The translations under genes and the position numbers were made by a program. This document shows, piece after piece, positions 37,648 through 45,387 of a stretch of DNA of 64,000 nucleotides (positions within the stretch are counted from its first letter, which is position 1; each line of letters opens with the position of its first letter). Source of the DNA: Shinella sp. CPCC 101442 (GTDB lineage: Bacteria > Pseudomonadota > Alphaproteobacteria > Rhizobiales > Rhizobiaceae); contig NZ_JALIQS010000006.1 in assembly GCF_024704725.1 (NCBI RefSeq), positions 248,001 to 312,000 of the forward strand. The letters are read 5' to 3'. The notes below the pieces were generated by a model. The model had not been told where the DNA came from, did no database searches, and saw nothing but the letters and a program-made list of their open reading frames with translations.

Positions 37648-38070
37648 ATGGCATTCACCAATGTTCCCCCGCTTCAGCCGCATATCTGCGTGAAGGGCGG
37701 CCTGGAAGCGATCGCCTTCTACGAAAAGGCGCTCGGCGCTGAAAAAACGTTCCATCAGCTTGCCGAAGATGGCAGGCGCGTCATGCATGCCAATCTCGCC
37801 ATCTATGGCGGCGAGGTGATGCTGCACGACGAGTTCCCGGAATTCGAGATGGCCGTCAGCGCGCCGACGACGGTCGGCGGCACGAGCTTTGCCATCAGCA
37901 TTAACCTGGCCGACCCGTCCGCCGTCGATGTGGCCTTCGCCAAGGCGGTGGATGCCGGCGCCCATGGTCTGATGCCGCCCGCCGATGTGTTCTGGGGCGC
38001 CCGCTACGCCCGCATCACCGATCCCTTCGGCCATATCTGGGCCTTCAACGCGCCCCTGGAGAGACAATGA
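37648..38070 (+). CDS. VOC-family (PhnB/glyoxalase-like) protein
   Basis: A 140-residue vicinal-oxygen-chelate fold protein. The two beta-alpha-beta-beta units are LQPHICVKGGLEAIAFYEKALGAE and, after a loop, SFAISINLADPSAVDVAFAKAVDAGA, ending with the YARITDPFGHIWAFN segment typical of PhnB-like members. A metal could be bound by His and Glu residues at the ends of the units. The substrate is unknown; relatives include bleomycin resistance proteins and glyoxalases. It overlaps the next gene by four bases (ATGA). Confidence 0.85.
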   Translation: MAFTNVPPLQPHICVKGGLEAIAFYEKALGAEKTFHQLAEDGRRVMHANLAIYGGEVMLHDEFPEFEMAVSAPTTVGGTSFAISINLADPSAVDVAFAKAVDAGAHGLMPPADVFWGARYARITDPFGHIWAFNAPLERQ

Positions 38071-38711
38071 GCAGCTATTTTCTGGAACTCGCCTCGCTGA
38101 TGGCGATCTTCTCCTTTGCCATCGTCTCGCCGGGTGCCGACCTTGCCATGGTCATGCGCCAGTCGATCGTGCATGGGCGCCGTTCGGCGATCATCACGTC
38201 CTTCGGCGTGGGCACCTCGCTGATGTTCCACGTCACCTATACGATCCTTGGCCTCGGCCTCATCATTTCCCAGTCGATCTACCTGTTCAATATCGTGAAG
38301 TGGTGCGGTGTCGCCTACCTCATCTATATCGGCATCAAGGCCTTGCGTGCCGGCAAGACGGACATGTCCGTCGAGACGGTGAAGGGCAACGAGGACGGCA
38401 AGGGCGAGCAGTCGGCGCTGCGCGCCTTCGGCCTCGGTTTCCTCGCCAATGCGCTGAACCCCAAGCCGGTCTTCTTCTTCCTGTCGATCTTTTCGACCGT
38501 CGTCAGTGCCCACACGCCGATTGCCATCAAGTTCGGCTATGGCCTTGTCATGGCGTCCTGCCTGATCGCCTGGTTCGTCGGTGTCTCGCTGTTCATGACG
38601 ACGCCGCGCATGCGGGCGGCGTTTTCCCGTGCCAGCCAGTGGATCGACCGCGCCAGCGGTCTCGTCTTCATCGCGCTCGGCATCAAGCTCGCCACGGAAA
38701 AGGCCCACTGA
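38067..38711 (+). CDS. LysE-family transporter
   Basis: A 214-residue inner-membrane exporter of the LysE/RhtB superfamily, with about six hydrophobic spans. The hallmark SPGADLAMVMRQSIVHGRRSAIITSFGVGTS is near residues 20-50, and the FLANALNPKPVFFFLSIF motif is in the centre. Members export amino acids or homoserine-like compounds; the substrate here is not known. It starts inside the VOC gene stop, and its own stop lies two bases before the next start. Confidence 0.87.
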   Translation: MSSYFLELASLMAIFSFAIVSPGADLAMVMRQSIVHGRRSAIITSFGVGTSLMFHVTYTILGLGLIISQSIYLFNIVKWCGVAYLIYIGIKALRAGKTDMSVETVKGNEDGKGEQSALRAFGLGFLANALNPKPVFFFLSIFSTVVSAHTPIAIKFGYGLVMASCLIAWFVGVSLFMTTPRMRAAFSRASQWIDRASGLVFIALGIKLATEKAH

Positions 38712-38713
38712 GC

Positions 38714-39205
38714 ATGCGCACCGCCCTCGTTTTCCTCGGTCTCGTTGCCGCGACCACCGCTTCCGCGGCGGAGTGCCGGCAGGACCGCGCGATCTATGCG
38801 GATCGCGACGGGGGCTATGAGCTGACCTTCGAGCCGGTCGGGTCGAGTGCAGCGGCAACCAGCCATCATTTCAAGCTGAAGGTTCTTTCGAGCAAGACCG
38901 TTCTCGACGGCATCGTCATGCCCGGTGACGACCCGGTCCGTTCCAATGGCATGGTCATGCACAATTGCCCGGAAGGCGACGTGACCGGCGAGGAGATCGC
39001 CGCCTGCACCGTCTGGGAAGGCGTGATCTACGTGCTCGATGGCGCCGGTGATGCCGCCGTCCTGCCGGAGGAAGGCGCCAAGGCCGCCGAAACGCTGCTG
39101 CTGGCCGGCTTCGGACCGTCGCTGCGCTATTCGACGCTGTGGGATGAGAGCAAGGCCAAGGTCGCGCCGTGGGACGTGTTCAAGCGGAAGGGATGCGCCG
39201 CATGA
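38714..39205 (+). CDS. Secreted protein of unknown function with four cysteines
   Basis: Not recognised. The start at 38714 directly follows the LysE gene stop, and the product has 163 residues with a signal peptide cleaved near ASA-AE (residue 18-19). The mature part contains C21 and Cys in MVMHNCP, EEIAACTVW and KGCAA, so two disulfides are possible. A longer frame from 37985 is unlike the neighbours. It ends by overlapping the SDR gene (ATGA), so it is part of the same unit. Confidence 0.75.
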   Translation: MRTALVFLGLVAATTASAAECRQDRAIYADRDGGYELTFEPVGSSAAATSHHFKLKVLSSKTVLDGIVMPGDDPVRSNGMVMHNCPEGDVTGEEIAACTVWEGVIYVLDGAGDAAVLPEEGAKAAETLLLAGFGPSLRYSTLWDESKAKVAPWDVFKRKGCAA

Positions 39206-39954
39206 CGGAAGCGCCCGTTCTTCTCGTCACCGGCGGGAGCCGCGGCATTGGCGCGAGTGTCTGCCGCATGGCAGGCGCTGCCGGCTGGCAGGTTGCGGTG
39301 AACTACGTCTCCAACCTCGACGCGGCCGAGGCGATCGTCGCGCAGATCCATGCGCTGGGCGGCTCGGCGATTGCCGTTCAGGGCGATGTCGGCAGCGAGC
39401 TCGGCCTTGCCTCGATCTTTTCGGCGATCGACGGCACCTTCGGCCGGCTCGACGGGCTGGTCAACAATGCCGGCATCGTCGCCCTGCCGCAGCGTCTCGA
39501 CGAGATGTCCGCCGAGCGGCTGGAGCGCATGTTCGCCGTCAACGTCATGGGCTCGATCCGCTGCGCACAGGAGGCCGTACGGCGCATGTCGACGCTGCAT
39601 GGCGGCAAGGGCGGTTCGATCGTCAACATTTCCTCGGTGGCGGCCCAGCTCGGCTCGGCCGGGCAATATATCGATTATGCCGCGAGCAAGGGCGCGATCG
39701 AGAGCTTTACCATCGGGCTTGCCCGCGAAGTGGCGCTGGAAGGCATCCGCGTCAATCTCGTGCGCCCCGGCATCATCGACACCGACATCCACGCTTCCGG
39801 TGGCCTGCCGGAGCGGGCGCGCGACATTGCCTCGCTCATTCCGATGCAGCGGCCGGGTACGGCCGATGAAGTCGCCCATTCGATTCTCTATCTTCTCTCC
39901 GATGCGGCATCCTATGTGACGGGTGCCGCCCTCAACGTCAGCGGCGGCCGCTAG
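39202..39954 (+). CDS. Short-chain dehydrogenase/reductase
   Basis: A classical SDR of 250 residues. The cofactor motif TGGSRGIG is at residues 10-17, the NNAG motif follows, and the catalytic Ser, Tyr and Lys lie in NISSVAAQL and YIDYAASKGAIES. Substrate and NAD or NADP preference cannot be fixed, though a conserved basic position (Asn-Tyr after beta-2) hints at NADP. It starts in the stop of the secreted-protein gene and is 24 bp before lpdA. Confidence 0.92.
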   Translation: MTEAPVLLVTGGSRGIGASVCRMAGAAGWQVAVNYVSNLDAAEAIVAQIHALGGSAIAVQGDVGSELGLASIFSAIDGTFGRLDGLVNNAGIVALPQRLDEMSAERLERMFAVNVMGSIRCAQEAVRRMSTLHGGKGGSIVNISSVAAQLGSAGQYIDYAASKGAIESFTIGLAREVALEGIRVNLVRPGIIDTDIHASGGLPERARDIASLIPMQRPGTADEVAHSILYLLSDAASYVTGAALNVSGGR

Positions 39955-39978
39955 GCCCCCGCGCAGGAAGGACTTGTC

Positions 39979-41385
39979 ATGGCATATGATCTCATCGTTA
40001 TCGGTTCCGGCCCCGGCGGCTATGTCTGCGCCATAAAGTCGGCCCAGCTCGGCCTGAAGGTCGCGGTCGTCGAAAAGCGAGCGACCTACGGCGGCACCTG
40101 CCTCAATGTCGGCTGCATCCCGTCGAAGGCGCTGCTGCATGCGTCGGAGACCTACAGCCATGCCGCCCATGGCATGGAAGCACTCGGCATTGACGGCGTG
40201 AAGCCGACCCTCAACCTGCCGAAGATGATGGCGCACAAGGATGCGACCGTGAAGTCGAACGTCGACGGCGTCGCCTTCCTGTTCAAGAAGAACAAGATCG
40301 ACGGCATCCAGGGCACCGGCAAGGTGATGGGCGCGGGCAAGGTCTCCGTCACCAACGACAAGGGTGAAGAGCAGGTCCTGGAGACGAAGAACATCGTCAT
40401 CGCCACCGGCTCCGACGTCGCGGGCATTCCGGGCGTACCGGTCGATATCGACGAGACGATCATCGTCTCCTCCACCGGCGGCATCGCGCTCGAAAAAGTG
40501 CCGGGTCATCTCATAGTCGTCGGCGGCGGCGTGATCGGCCTCGAACTCGGCTCGGTCTGGGCGCGCCTCGGTGCCAAGGTGACGGTGGTCGAATATCTCG
40601 ACACGATCCTCGGCGGCATGGACGGCGATGTCTCCAAGCAGTTCCAGCGCATGCTCGCCAAGCAGGGCATGGAGTTCAAGCTCGGCGCCAAGGTAACGGG
40701 TGTGGAAAAGGCAGGTTCGGGCGCCAAGGTGACGTTCGAGCCGGTCAAGGGCGGCGATGCCGTGACGATCGAGGCAGACGTCGTTCTGATCGCCACCGGC
40801 CGCAAGCCTTACACAGAAGGTCTCGGCCTCAAGGAAGCCGGTGTTGCGCTCGACAACCGCGGCCGCGTCGAGATCGACAATCACTTCCAGACCAACGTTC
40901 CCGGCATCTATGCGCTGGGTGACGTGGTGCGCGGTCCGATGCTCGCCCACAAGGCGGAAGACGAGGGTGTTGCCGTTGCCGAAATCCTCACCGGCCAGGC
41001 CGGACATGTGAACTATGACGTCATCCCGGGCGTCGTCTACACCCAGCCGGAAGTCGCCTCCGTCGGCAAGACGGAAGAGGAGCTGAAGGCTGCGGGCATC
41101 GCCTACAAGACCGGAAAGTTCCCCTTTACGGCAAACGGCCGCGCCCGCGCCATGCTGGCGACCGACGGCTTCGTCAAGGTGCTGGCCGACAAGGAGACCG
41201 ACCGCGTGCTCGGCGTGCACATCGTCGGCTTCGGCGCCGGCGAGATGATCCACGAGGCGGCCGTGCTGATGGAGTTCGGCGGCTCGTCGGAAGACCTCGG
41301 TCGCACCTGCCATGCGCACCCGACCATGTCGGAAGCCGTCAAGGAAGCCGCACTCGCGACCTTCTTCAAGCCGATCCATATGTGA
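39979..41385 (+). CDS. lpdA: Dihydrolipoyl dehydrogenase (E3)
   Basis: FAD enzyme (468 residues) that reoxidises the dihydrolipoyl arms of SucB; it may also serve other 2-oxo-acid complexes. The FAD motif [11 protein letters not shown] starts at residue 9, and the redox-active disulfide is C41/C46 in [17 protein letters not shown]. The NAD-binding [13 protein letters not shown] and the terminal [15 protein letters not shown] with the catalytic His are standard. The gene follows the SDR at 24 bp, and so appears to share its transcript with sucA and sucB in spite of the five inserted genes. Confidence 0.97.
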   Translation: MAYDLIVIGSGPGGYVCAIKSAQLGLKVAVVEKRATYGGTCLNVGCIPSKALLHASETYSHAAHGMEALGIDGVKPTLNLPKMMAHKDATVKSNVDGVAFLFKKNKIDGIQGTGKVMGAGKVSVTNDKGEEQVLETKNIVIATGSDVAGIPGVPVDIDETIIVSSTGGIALEKVPGHLIVVGGGVIGLELGSVWARLGAKVTVVEYLDTILGGMDGDVSKQFQRMLAKQGMEFKLGAKVTGVEKAGSGAKVTFEPVKGGDAVTIEADVVLIATGRKPYTEGLGLKEAGVALDNRGRVEIDNHFQTNVPGIYALGDVVRGPMLAHKAEDEGVAVAEILTGQAGHVNYDVIPGVVYTQPEVASVGKTEEELKAAGIAYKTGKFPFTANGRARAMLATDGFVKVLADKETDRVLGVHIVGFGAGEMIHEAAVLMEFGGSSEDLGRTCHAHPTMSEAVKEAALATFFKPIHM

Positions 41386-41391
41386 TCGCCT

Positions 41392-41418
41392 CAGGCGGCT
41401 GCGACAACCGGCCGCCTG
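41392..41418 (+). terminator. Hairpin after lpdA
   Basis: CAGGCGGC (41392-41399) pairs with GCCGCCTG (41411-41418) around an 11-base loop, 7 bp past the stop. No T-run follows, so termination would need help. Confidence 0.5.
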
Positions 41419-41468
41419 TCCTCGCCCGCCGAACGGGGGCACCATGAAAGCCACAAAGGATGGCCTTC

Positions 41469-41969
41469 ATGTCCCCCGTATCGAGACCCGTCTCGCTCCC
41501 GCATCCACTTCTTCCATCTGCCGACTGGGCGGATCGTTTTACGCTTGGCCTGCCCGTCGACAACCTCACGGCGCGCGAGGCGGCCCGGCTGGCGCTGGAG
41601 CACCCGCCGGGCTGGGTGCGCCGGCTGATGGTGCTGCGCAATGCGCTCGTCGCGCCCTTCGGGCTGAAGGGGGCGGCGGAGCAGGTGAAGACATCGGAAA
41701 CGGAGATCGGCGGCTTTCCGGTGGTGAGTGCGACCGACGACCGGGTCGTGCTCGGCTTCGACGACCGGCATCTGGATTTCCGCATCGTCATCGACGTGAT
41801 GGCGGACCGTCCGTCCGGCCAGACCCTGAGCGTCATGACGCTCGTCCAGCGCAACAATCTGCTCGGCCGGCTCTATCTCGCCGCCGTCATGCCGTTCCAC
41901 AAGCTGATCGTTCGCACCATGCTGTCGGGCATCGGACGGCAGGCGATGAAGCTCAATTCACGGCGGTGA
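41469..41969 (+). CDS. DUF2867-family protein
   Basis: A 166-residue protein that resembles DUF2867: the core LGFDDRHLDFRIVIDV follows the early PLLPSADWADRFTL and precedes a C-terminal RLYLAAVMPFHKLIVRTML helix. The fold is probably SRPBCC-like and may bind a lipid or aromatic ligand, an inference only. Two starts are possible: ATG 41469 with AAAGGA eight bases before it, or ATG 41460 in the same frame. Its end overlaps the convergent GumN-like gene by 17 bp. Confidence 0.7.
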   Translation: MSPVSRPVSLPHPLLPSADWADRFTLGLPVDNLTAREAARLALEHPPGWVRRLMVLRNALVAPFGLKGAAEQVKTSETEIGGFPVVSATDDRVVLGFDDRHLDFRIVIDVMADRPSGQTLSVMTLVQRNNLLGRLYLAAVMPFHKLIVRTMLSGIGRQAMKLNSRR

Positions 41970-43032
41970 CGGTAAAGCCGTTTTTGCGCAGCAGCTCCAC
42001 CACGCCTTCGGGGCCGGGAAGATGCAATGCGCCGACGGCCATGAACACGTTGCCGTCGTTGAGGATCGGCGTCGCGCGCTCGGCCATGACGTGGTTGCGG
42101 TCGACGATGATCCGCTGTTCGAAATCGGCATAGCCCTTTGCATTGTCGTCTTCGGGTGCGGCGGCGCGCATCATCGGCATGATCATGCCGGTATCGCCGG
42201 CAAGATAAAGCTGGCTCATCGTCTCGATGACGTCCTTCAGCGTGTCGCCGAGTTCCAGCGTCTGCACGAGGCCCTGGATCTGCGGTTCGAGCGGCAGGGA
42301 ATCAAGGGCGGAAATCTGCTCGATCAGCGTTTCAAGGCCCTTCAGAGCCTTGCCGTCAGCAAGCGCGTTCTTGGCGAGCTGCTGGTCGAGGAAGGCGGCG
42401 CCTGCGGTCTTGCGGGCGATTTCGCAGGCGGGCAGGGCGACGAAGCTCGCGATCATCCATGGCTTCATGCGGCCGACGGCGGAAAGGGCGAGGCCGCGGC
42501 TCTTCAAGCCCTCTGCGAGCGTTTCCGCATCCTCCTTGTCGAGGAAGTCGGTGATCGATTTCCCGTCGGTGAACATGATGAGGTCGGGACGGGCCATCAT
42601 CGCGGCTCCCGCCTTTTTCTCGTCGGTGATCTCGTCCGATTCCACGATGACCGTCGCGGCTTGCGCATAGGCGGCGCGGGCGGCGTCCGGCATGGCGAGC
42701 ACGCGCGGGTCCGTCACATGCATGGTGCCGAGCAGCCAGGAGGTGGGCTTGCCGTCCTTTTCGATCTTCCAGAGGATACCCTTGCCGTTCGGCACGGCGT
42801 CCGCCTCGGCGCGCAGCTTTGCGAACCCTGCCGGGTCGTCCTTCTCGTATTTCGTCAGCAGATTGTTGCCGCCGCAGGCCGGCAGCTCTTCGGCCCTGGC
42901 CGGGGACAGACCGGCAAGCACGATGACGAAGGAGAGAGCGATGACCACATGGAGGACGGCCATGAGCCAGAGGCCGGCATCGGTGAGGCGATCGGCAAGC
43001 GCCAATCGGCTCTTGTGAAGAAGGACTGTCAT
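41953..43032 (-). CDS. TraB/GumN-family protein
   Basis: A 359-residue protein with an N-terminal hydrophobic segment (about 22-41) that looks like a signal or membrane anchor, followed by the TraB/GumN domain: the SWLLGTMHVTDPRVL start, an acidic VIVESDEIT segment, and the C-terminal GNVFMAVGALHLPGPEGVVELL. Family members are thought to be metal-dependent proteases of the Tiki type. The start at 43032 has GGAG seven bases upstream. A longer frame from 43080 adds 16 residues. Confidence 0.82.
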   Translation of the reverse strand: MTVLLHKSRLALADRLTDAGLWLMAVLHVVIALSFVIVLAGLSPARAEELPACGGNNLLTKYEKDDPAGFAKLRAEADAVPNGKGILWKIEKDGKPTSWLLGTMHVTDPRVLAMPDAARAAYAQAATVIVESDEITDEKKAGAAMMARPDLIMFTDGKSITDFLDKEDAETLAEGLKSRGLALSAVGRMKPWMIASFVALPACEIARKTAGAAFLDQQLAKNALADGKALKGLETLIEQISALDSLPLEPQIQGLVQTLELGDTLKDVIETMSQLYLAGDTGMIMPMMRAAAPEDDNAKGYADFEQRIIVDRNHVMAERATPILNDGNVFMAVGALHLPGPEGVVELLRKNGFTVTAVN

Positions 43033-43095
43033 GGTCGAACTCCGTGCATTTTCGGCGAACCCTAGTGCCCTCATCCTCACAATCCCTTAACGGGG

Positions 43096-44031
43096 TCAGG
43101 CTCTTGGGTGGGCACGGTCATAAATTTCCAGCAGCCGCGCCGAATCGACGCCGGTATAGACCTGGGTCGTCGAGAGGCTGGCATGGCCGAGCAGTTCCTG
43201 GATCGTGCGGAGGTCTCCACCACCGGCCAAGAGATGGGTGGCAAAGGAGTGGCGCAATGCATGCGGCGTGGCGCTGTCCGGCAGGCCGAGCGCACCGCGC
43301 ATCTTCTGCATCTCGCGCTGGATGATGGCTGGCTGCAACGGTCCGCCGCGCGCGCCGCGAAAGAGCGGCCTGTCGGCGCCGAGCGGGAAGGGGCAGAGCT
43401 TGATGTAGTCCTCCACACCGGTTCGGGCGGGAGCGATCAGCGGCACGATGCGCATCTTGTCGCCCTTGCCGGTGATGCGCAGCGACGTGGGCGTGCCGGC
43501 AAAATCGGCCGGCGTCAGCGACAGGGCCTCGGAGATGCGCAGGCCGCATCCGTAGAGCAGCGTGAGCACGGCGGCATTGCGCAGGCGGATCCAGGGTTCC
43601 TCGGCCAACTGCTCATGGGCATCGACGACGGCGATGGCCTGGCGATCGGAGAGCGGTTTCGGCAGGGATTTAGGCTGTTTGGGCGAGCGCACGGCGGACG
43701 CACCGGCGGCATTGGCGAGGCCCCTGCGCTCGAGATGGCGCAGGAACGAGCGCAGGCCGGCAAGACCGCGGCCGAGCGTGCGCGCCCCCGCGCCATCGCG
43801 GCGGCGGGCGGCGAGGAAGCCGCGCAGGTCCGCCGGGCGCAGGTTGCCGATATCCTTGAGGCGGGCGGGGGCGGCGAGATGTCCGGTGAGGAAGGCGAGG
43901 AACTGGCGTGTGTCCCGCTCATAGGCGTCCAACGTGTGGCCGGCGAGACGGCGTTCGTCGGCGAGCGATGCCAGCCAGGCCTGGCGCTCGGCCATGAGCG
44001 TGGGGTCGGCGATGATGAGAAGTTCGGTCAT
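43096..44031 (-). CDS. xerC: Tyrosine recombinase XerC
   Basis: Site-specific recombinase that resolves chromosome dimers at dif together with XerD; 311 residues. The core-binding N-terminal domain runs to about 115. The catalytic residues are all visible: R165, K189, H257, R260 and H283 (LGHASLSTTQ), with Y292 as the nucleophile in QVYTGVDS. The FATHLL segment is typical of XerC. The gene is divergent from the RecF-like ATPase, with a dyad in the gap. Confidence 0.95.
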   Translation of the reverse strand: MTELLIIADPTLMAERQAWLASLADERRLAGHTLDAYERDTRQFLAFLTGHLAAPARLKDIGNLRPADLRGFLAARRRDGAGARTLGRGLAGLRSFLRHLERRGLANAAGASAVRSPKQPKSLPKPLSDRQAIAVVDAHEQLAEEPWIRLRNAAVLTLLYGCGLRISEALSLTPADFAGTPTSLRITGKGDKMRIVPLIAPARTGVEDYIKLCPFPLGADRPLFRGARGGPLQPAIIQREMQKMRGALGLPDSATPHALRHSFATHLLAGGGDLRTIQELLGHASLSTTQVYTGVDSARLLEIYDRAHPRA

Positions 44032-44070
44032 GTCCTGCCTTCGATGTTCATCGCAGGATCGGCGATTTGC

Positions 44071-44087
44071 GTTAGGGCTTTGCTAAC
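44071..44087. promoter_or_regulatory. Inverted repeat GTTAG-N7-CTAAC between xerC and the ATPase
   Basis: GTTAG at 44071-44075 and CTAAC at 44083-44087, a perfect 5-bp dyad. It resembles a degenerate CtrA box (TTAA-N7-TTAA) with TTAG and CTAA. It lies 40 bp from the xerC start. Confidence 0.3.
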
Positions 44088-44180
44088 ATTCGCCCCGAGG
44101 GTCTGGGCAGACCGGGCCGCCTTCCTCTAGACATGGTGGCCTGTATAGAGAGCGCGTTGTTCACGAAGCCCGGTAAGATC

Positions 44181-45317
44181 ATGCTGCTGCGTTCCATGTC
44201 CGCCGAAAACTACCGTTCGCTGCGCTCGATCCGCATGGATCTCGGGCGGGTAAATCTCTTTGTCGGCGAGAACGGTGCGGGCAAGTCCAACCTCTACCGC
44301 TCGCTGCAACTGGTTCAGGCGGCGGTGCGCGGGACCTTTGCGCAGGAGATCGCGGCGGAGGGCGGCATGGCCTCGGCGCTGTGGACCGGCAAGCGGCGGG
44401 CGAACGATCCGGTGCGCATCCGTCTCGAAACCGAATTGCTCGACGAGGATCGGGCGATCACCTTCCGCTACCGCGTCGAGGCAGGGCTGCGGCCGCCGAA
44501 GGCTGCGGCCGGCTTCGCCTTCGAGCCGCAGGTGAAGGCCGAGGAACTGAGCATCGAGACCGGCCGCCGGCCGGTGACGGTCATGAAACGCTCGGGACCA
44601 GGCATCATGGTGCGCGACGAAAACGGCCGAATGGCCGAGTATCCGGAACAGGCGATGACCTCGGAAACGGCCATCGCGCTTTTGGGCGATGCCGGACACT
44701 ACCCCGAGATCGGCACTTTTCGCCGGGCGGTCTCGCAATGGCGCTTCTTCCATGGTTTTCGGTCCGACCGCGATTCGGCGCTGCGCCAGCCCTGCCTTGC
44801 CGTCACCGCGCCGCTGCTCGACCAGGACGGCGCGAACATGGCGGCGGTTTTTGCCACGCTGACCTGGACGCGCGAGGATACGATCGATCTCGACCGGGCC
44901 GTCGCCGATGCTTTTGGCGGCGCGCGGCTCACCGTGCCGGAACCGGAGGAGTTCGCTTCCTATGGCCTGACCTTCCCGCAGTTTCCGCAGCGCGTCTTCC
45001 AGCCGCGCGAGCTTTCCGACGGGCAGATCCGCTTTCTTGCGCTTGCCGCGGCCCTTCTCTCCTATCGCACGCCGCCGTTGATCGCGCTCAACGAACCGGA
45101 GGCGAGCCTCCATCCCGACATGCTGCCGCCGCTTGCCGAAATGATCGCGCGGGCGGCGCAGTCGAGCCAGCTCTGGATCGTGACCCATTCCGAGCGGCTG
45201 GCGCAGGAGGTGGAAACACGCTGCGGCGTCAGGGCAAAACGCGTCGTGCGCAATGACGGCGCGACCTGGATCGACGGCATGCGGCTGACCGGCGCGATGG
45301 ATGACGATGACGAATGA
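44181..45317 (+). CDS. RecF/SMC-like AAA ATPase (COG4637-type)
   Basis: A 378-residue ATPase with the P-loop GENGAGKS at residues 29-36 in a RecF/SMC-like head. The ABC-type signature is ELSDGQIRFLALAAALLS, and the Walker B region LIALNEPEASLHPD follows. The end TEHSERLAQEV-like segment (WIVTHSERLA) carries the switch His. There is no nuclease domain of the OLD type. Such lone RecF-like ATPases are found next to xerC and priA in rhizobia, but the role is unknown. The start at 44181 (MLLRS) is chosen over 44133; neither has a strong ribosome site. The tail is acidic (DDDDE). Confidence 0.8.
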   Translation: MLLRSMSAENYRSLRSIRMDLGRVNLFVGENGAGKSNLYRSLQLVQAAVRGTFAQEIAAEGGMASALWTGKRRANDPVRIRLETELLDEDRAITFRYRVEAGLRPPKAAAGFAFEPQVKAEELSIETGRRPVTVMKRSGPGIMVRDENGRMAEYPEQAMTSETAIALLGDAGHYPEIGTFRRAVSQWRFFHGFRSDRDSALRQPCLAVTAPLLDQDGANMAAVFATLTWTREDTIDLDRAVADAFGGARLTVPEPEEFASYGLTFPQFPQRVFQPRELSDGQIRFLALAAALLSYRTPPLIALNEPEASLHPDMLPPLAEMIARAAQSSQLWIVTHSERLAQEVETRCGVRAKRVVRNDGATWIDGMRLTGAMDDDDE

Positions 45318-45332
45318 CCATGACGAATGACG
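45307..45332 (+). repeat. 13-bp tandem repeat across the ATPase stop codon
   Basis: Two 13-bp copies of ATGACGAATGACC-type sequence lie head to tail (45307-45319, 45320-45332; last base differs). The stop codon of the ATPase lies in the first copy. Confidence 0.6.
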
Positions 45333-45387
45333 GGGCTGCCATCTTTGCGGTTTTCTTCCCGCGGTCGCGGAGGCATCTTCGCGGGCA

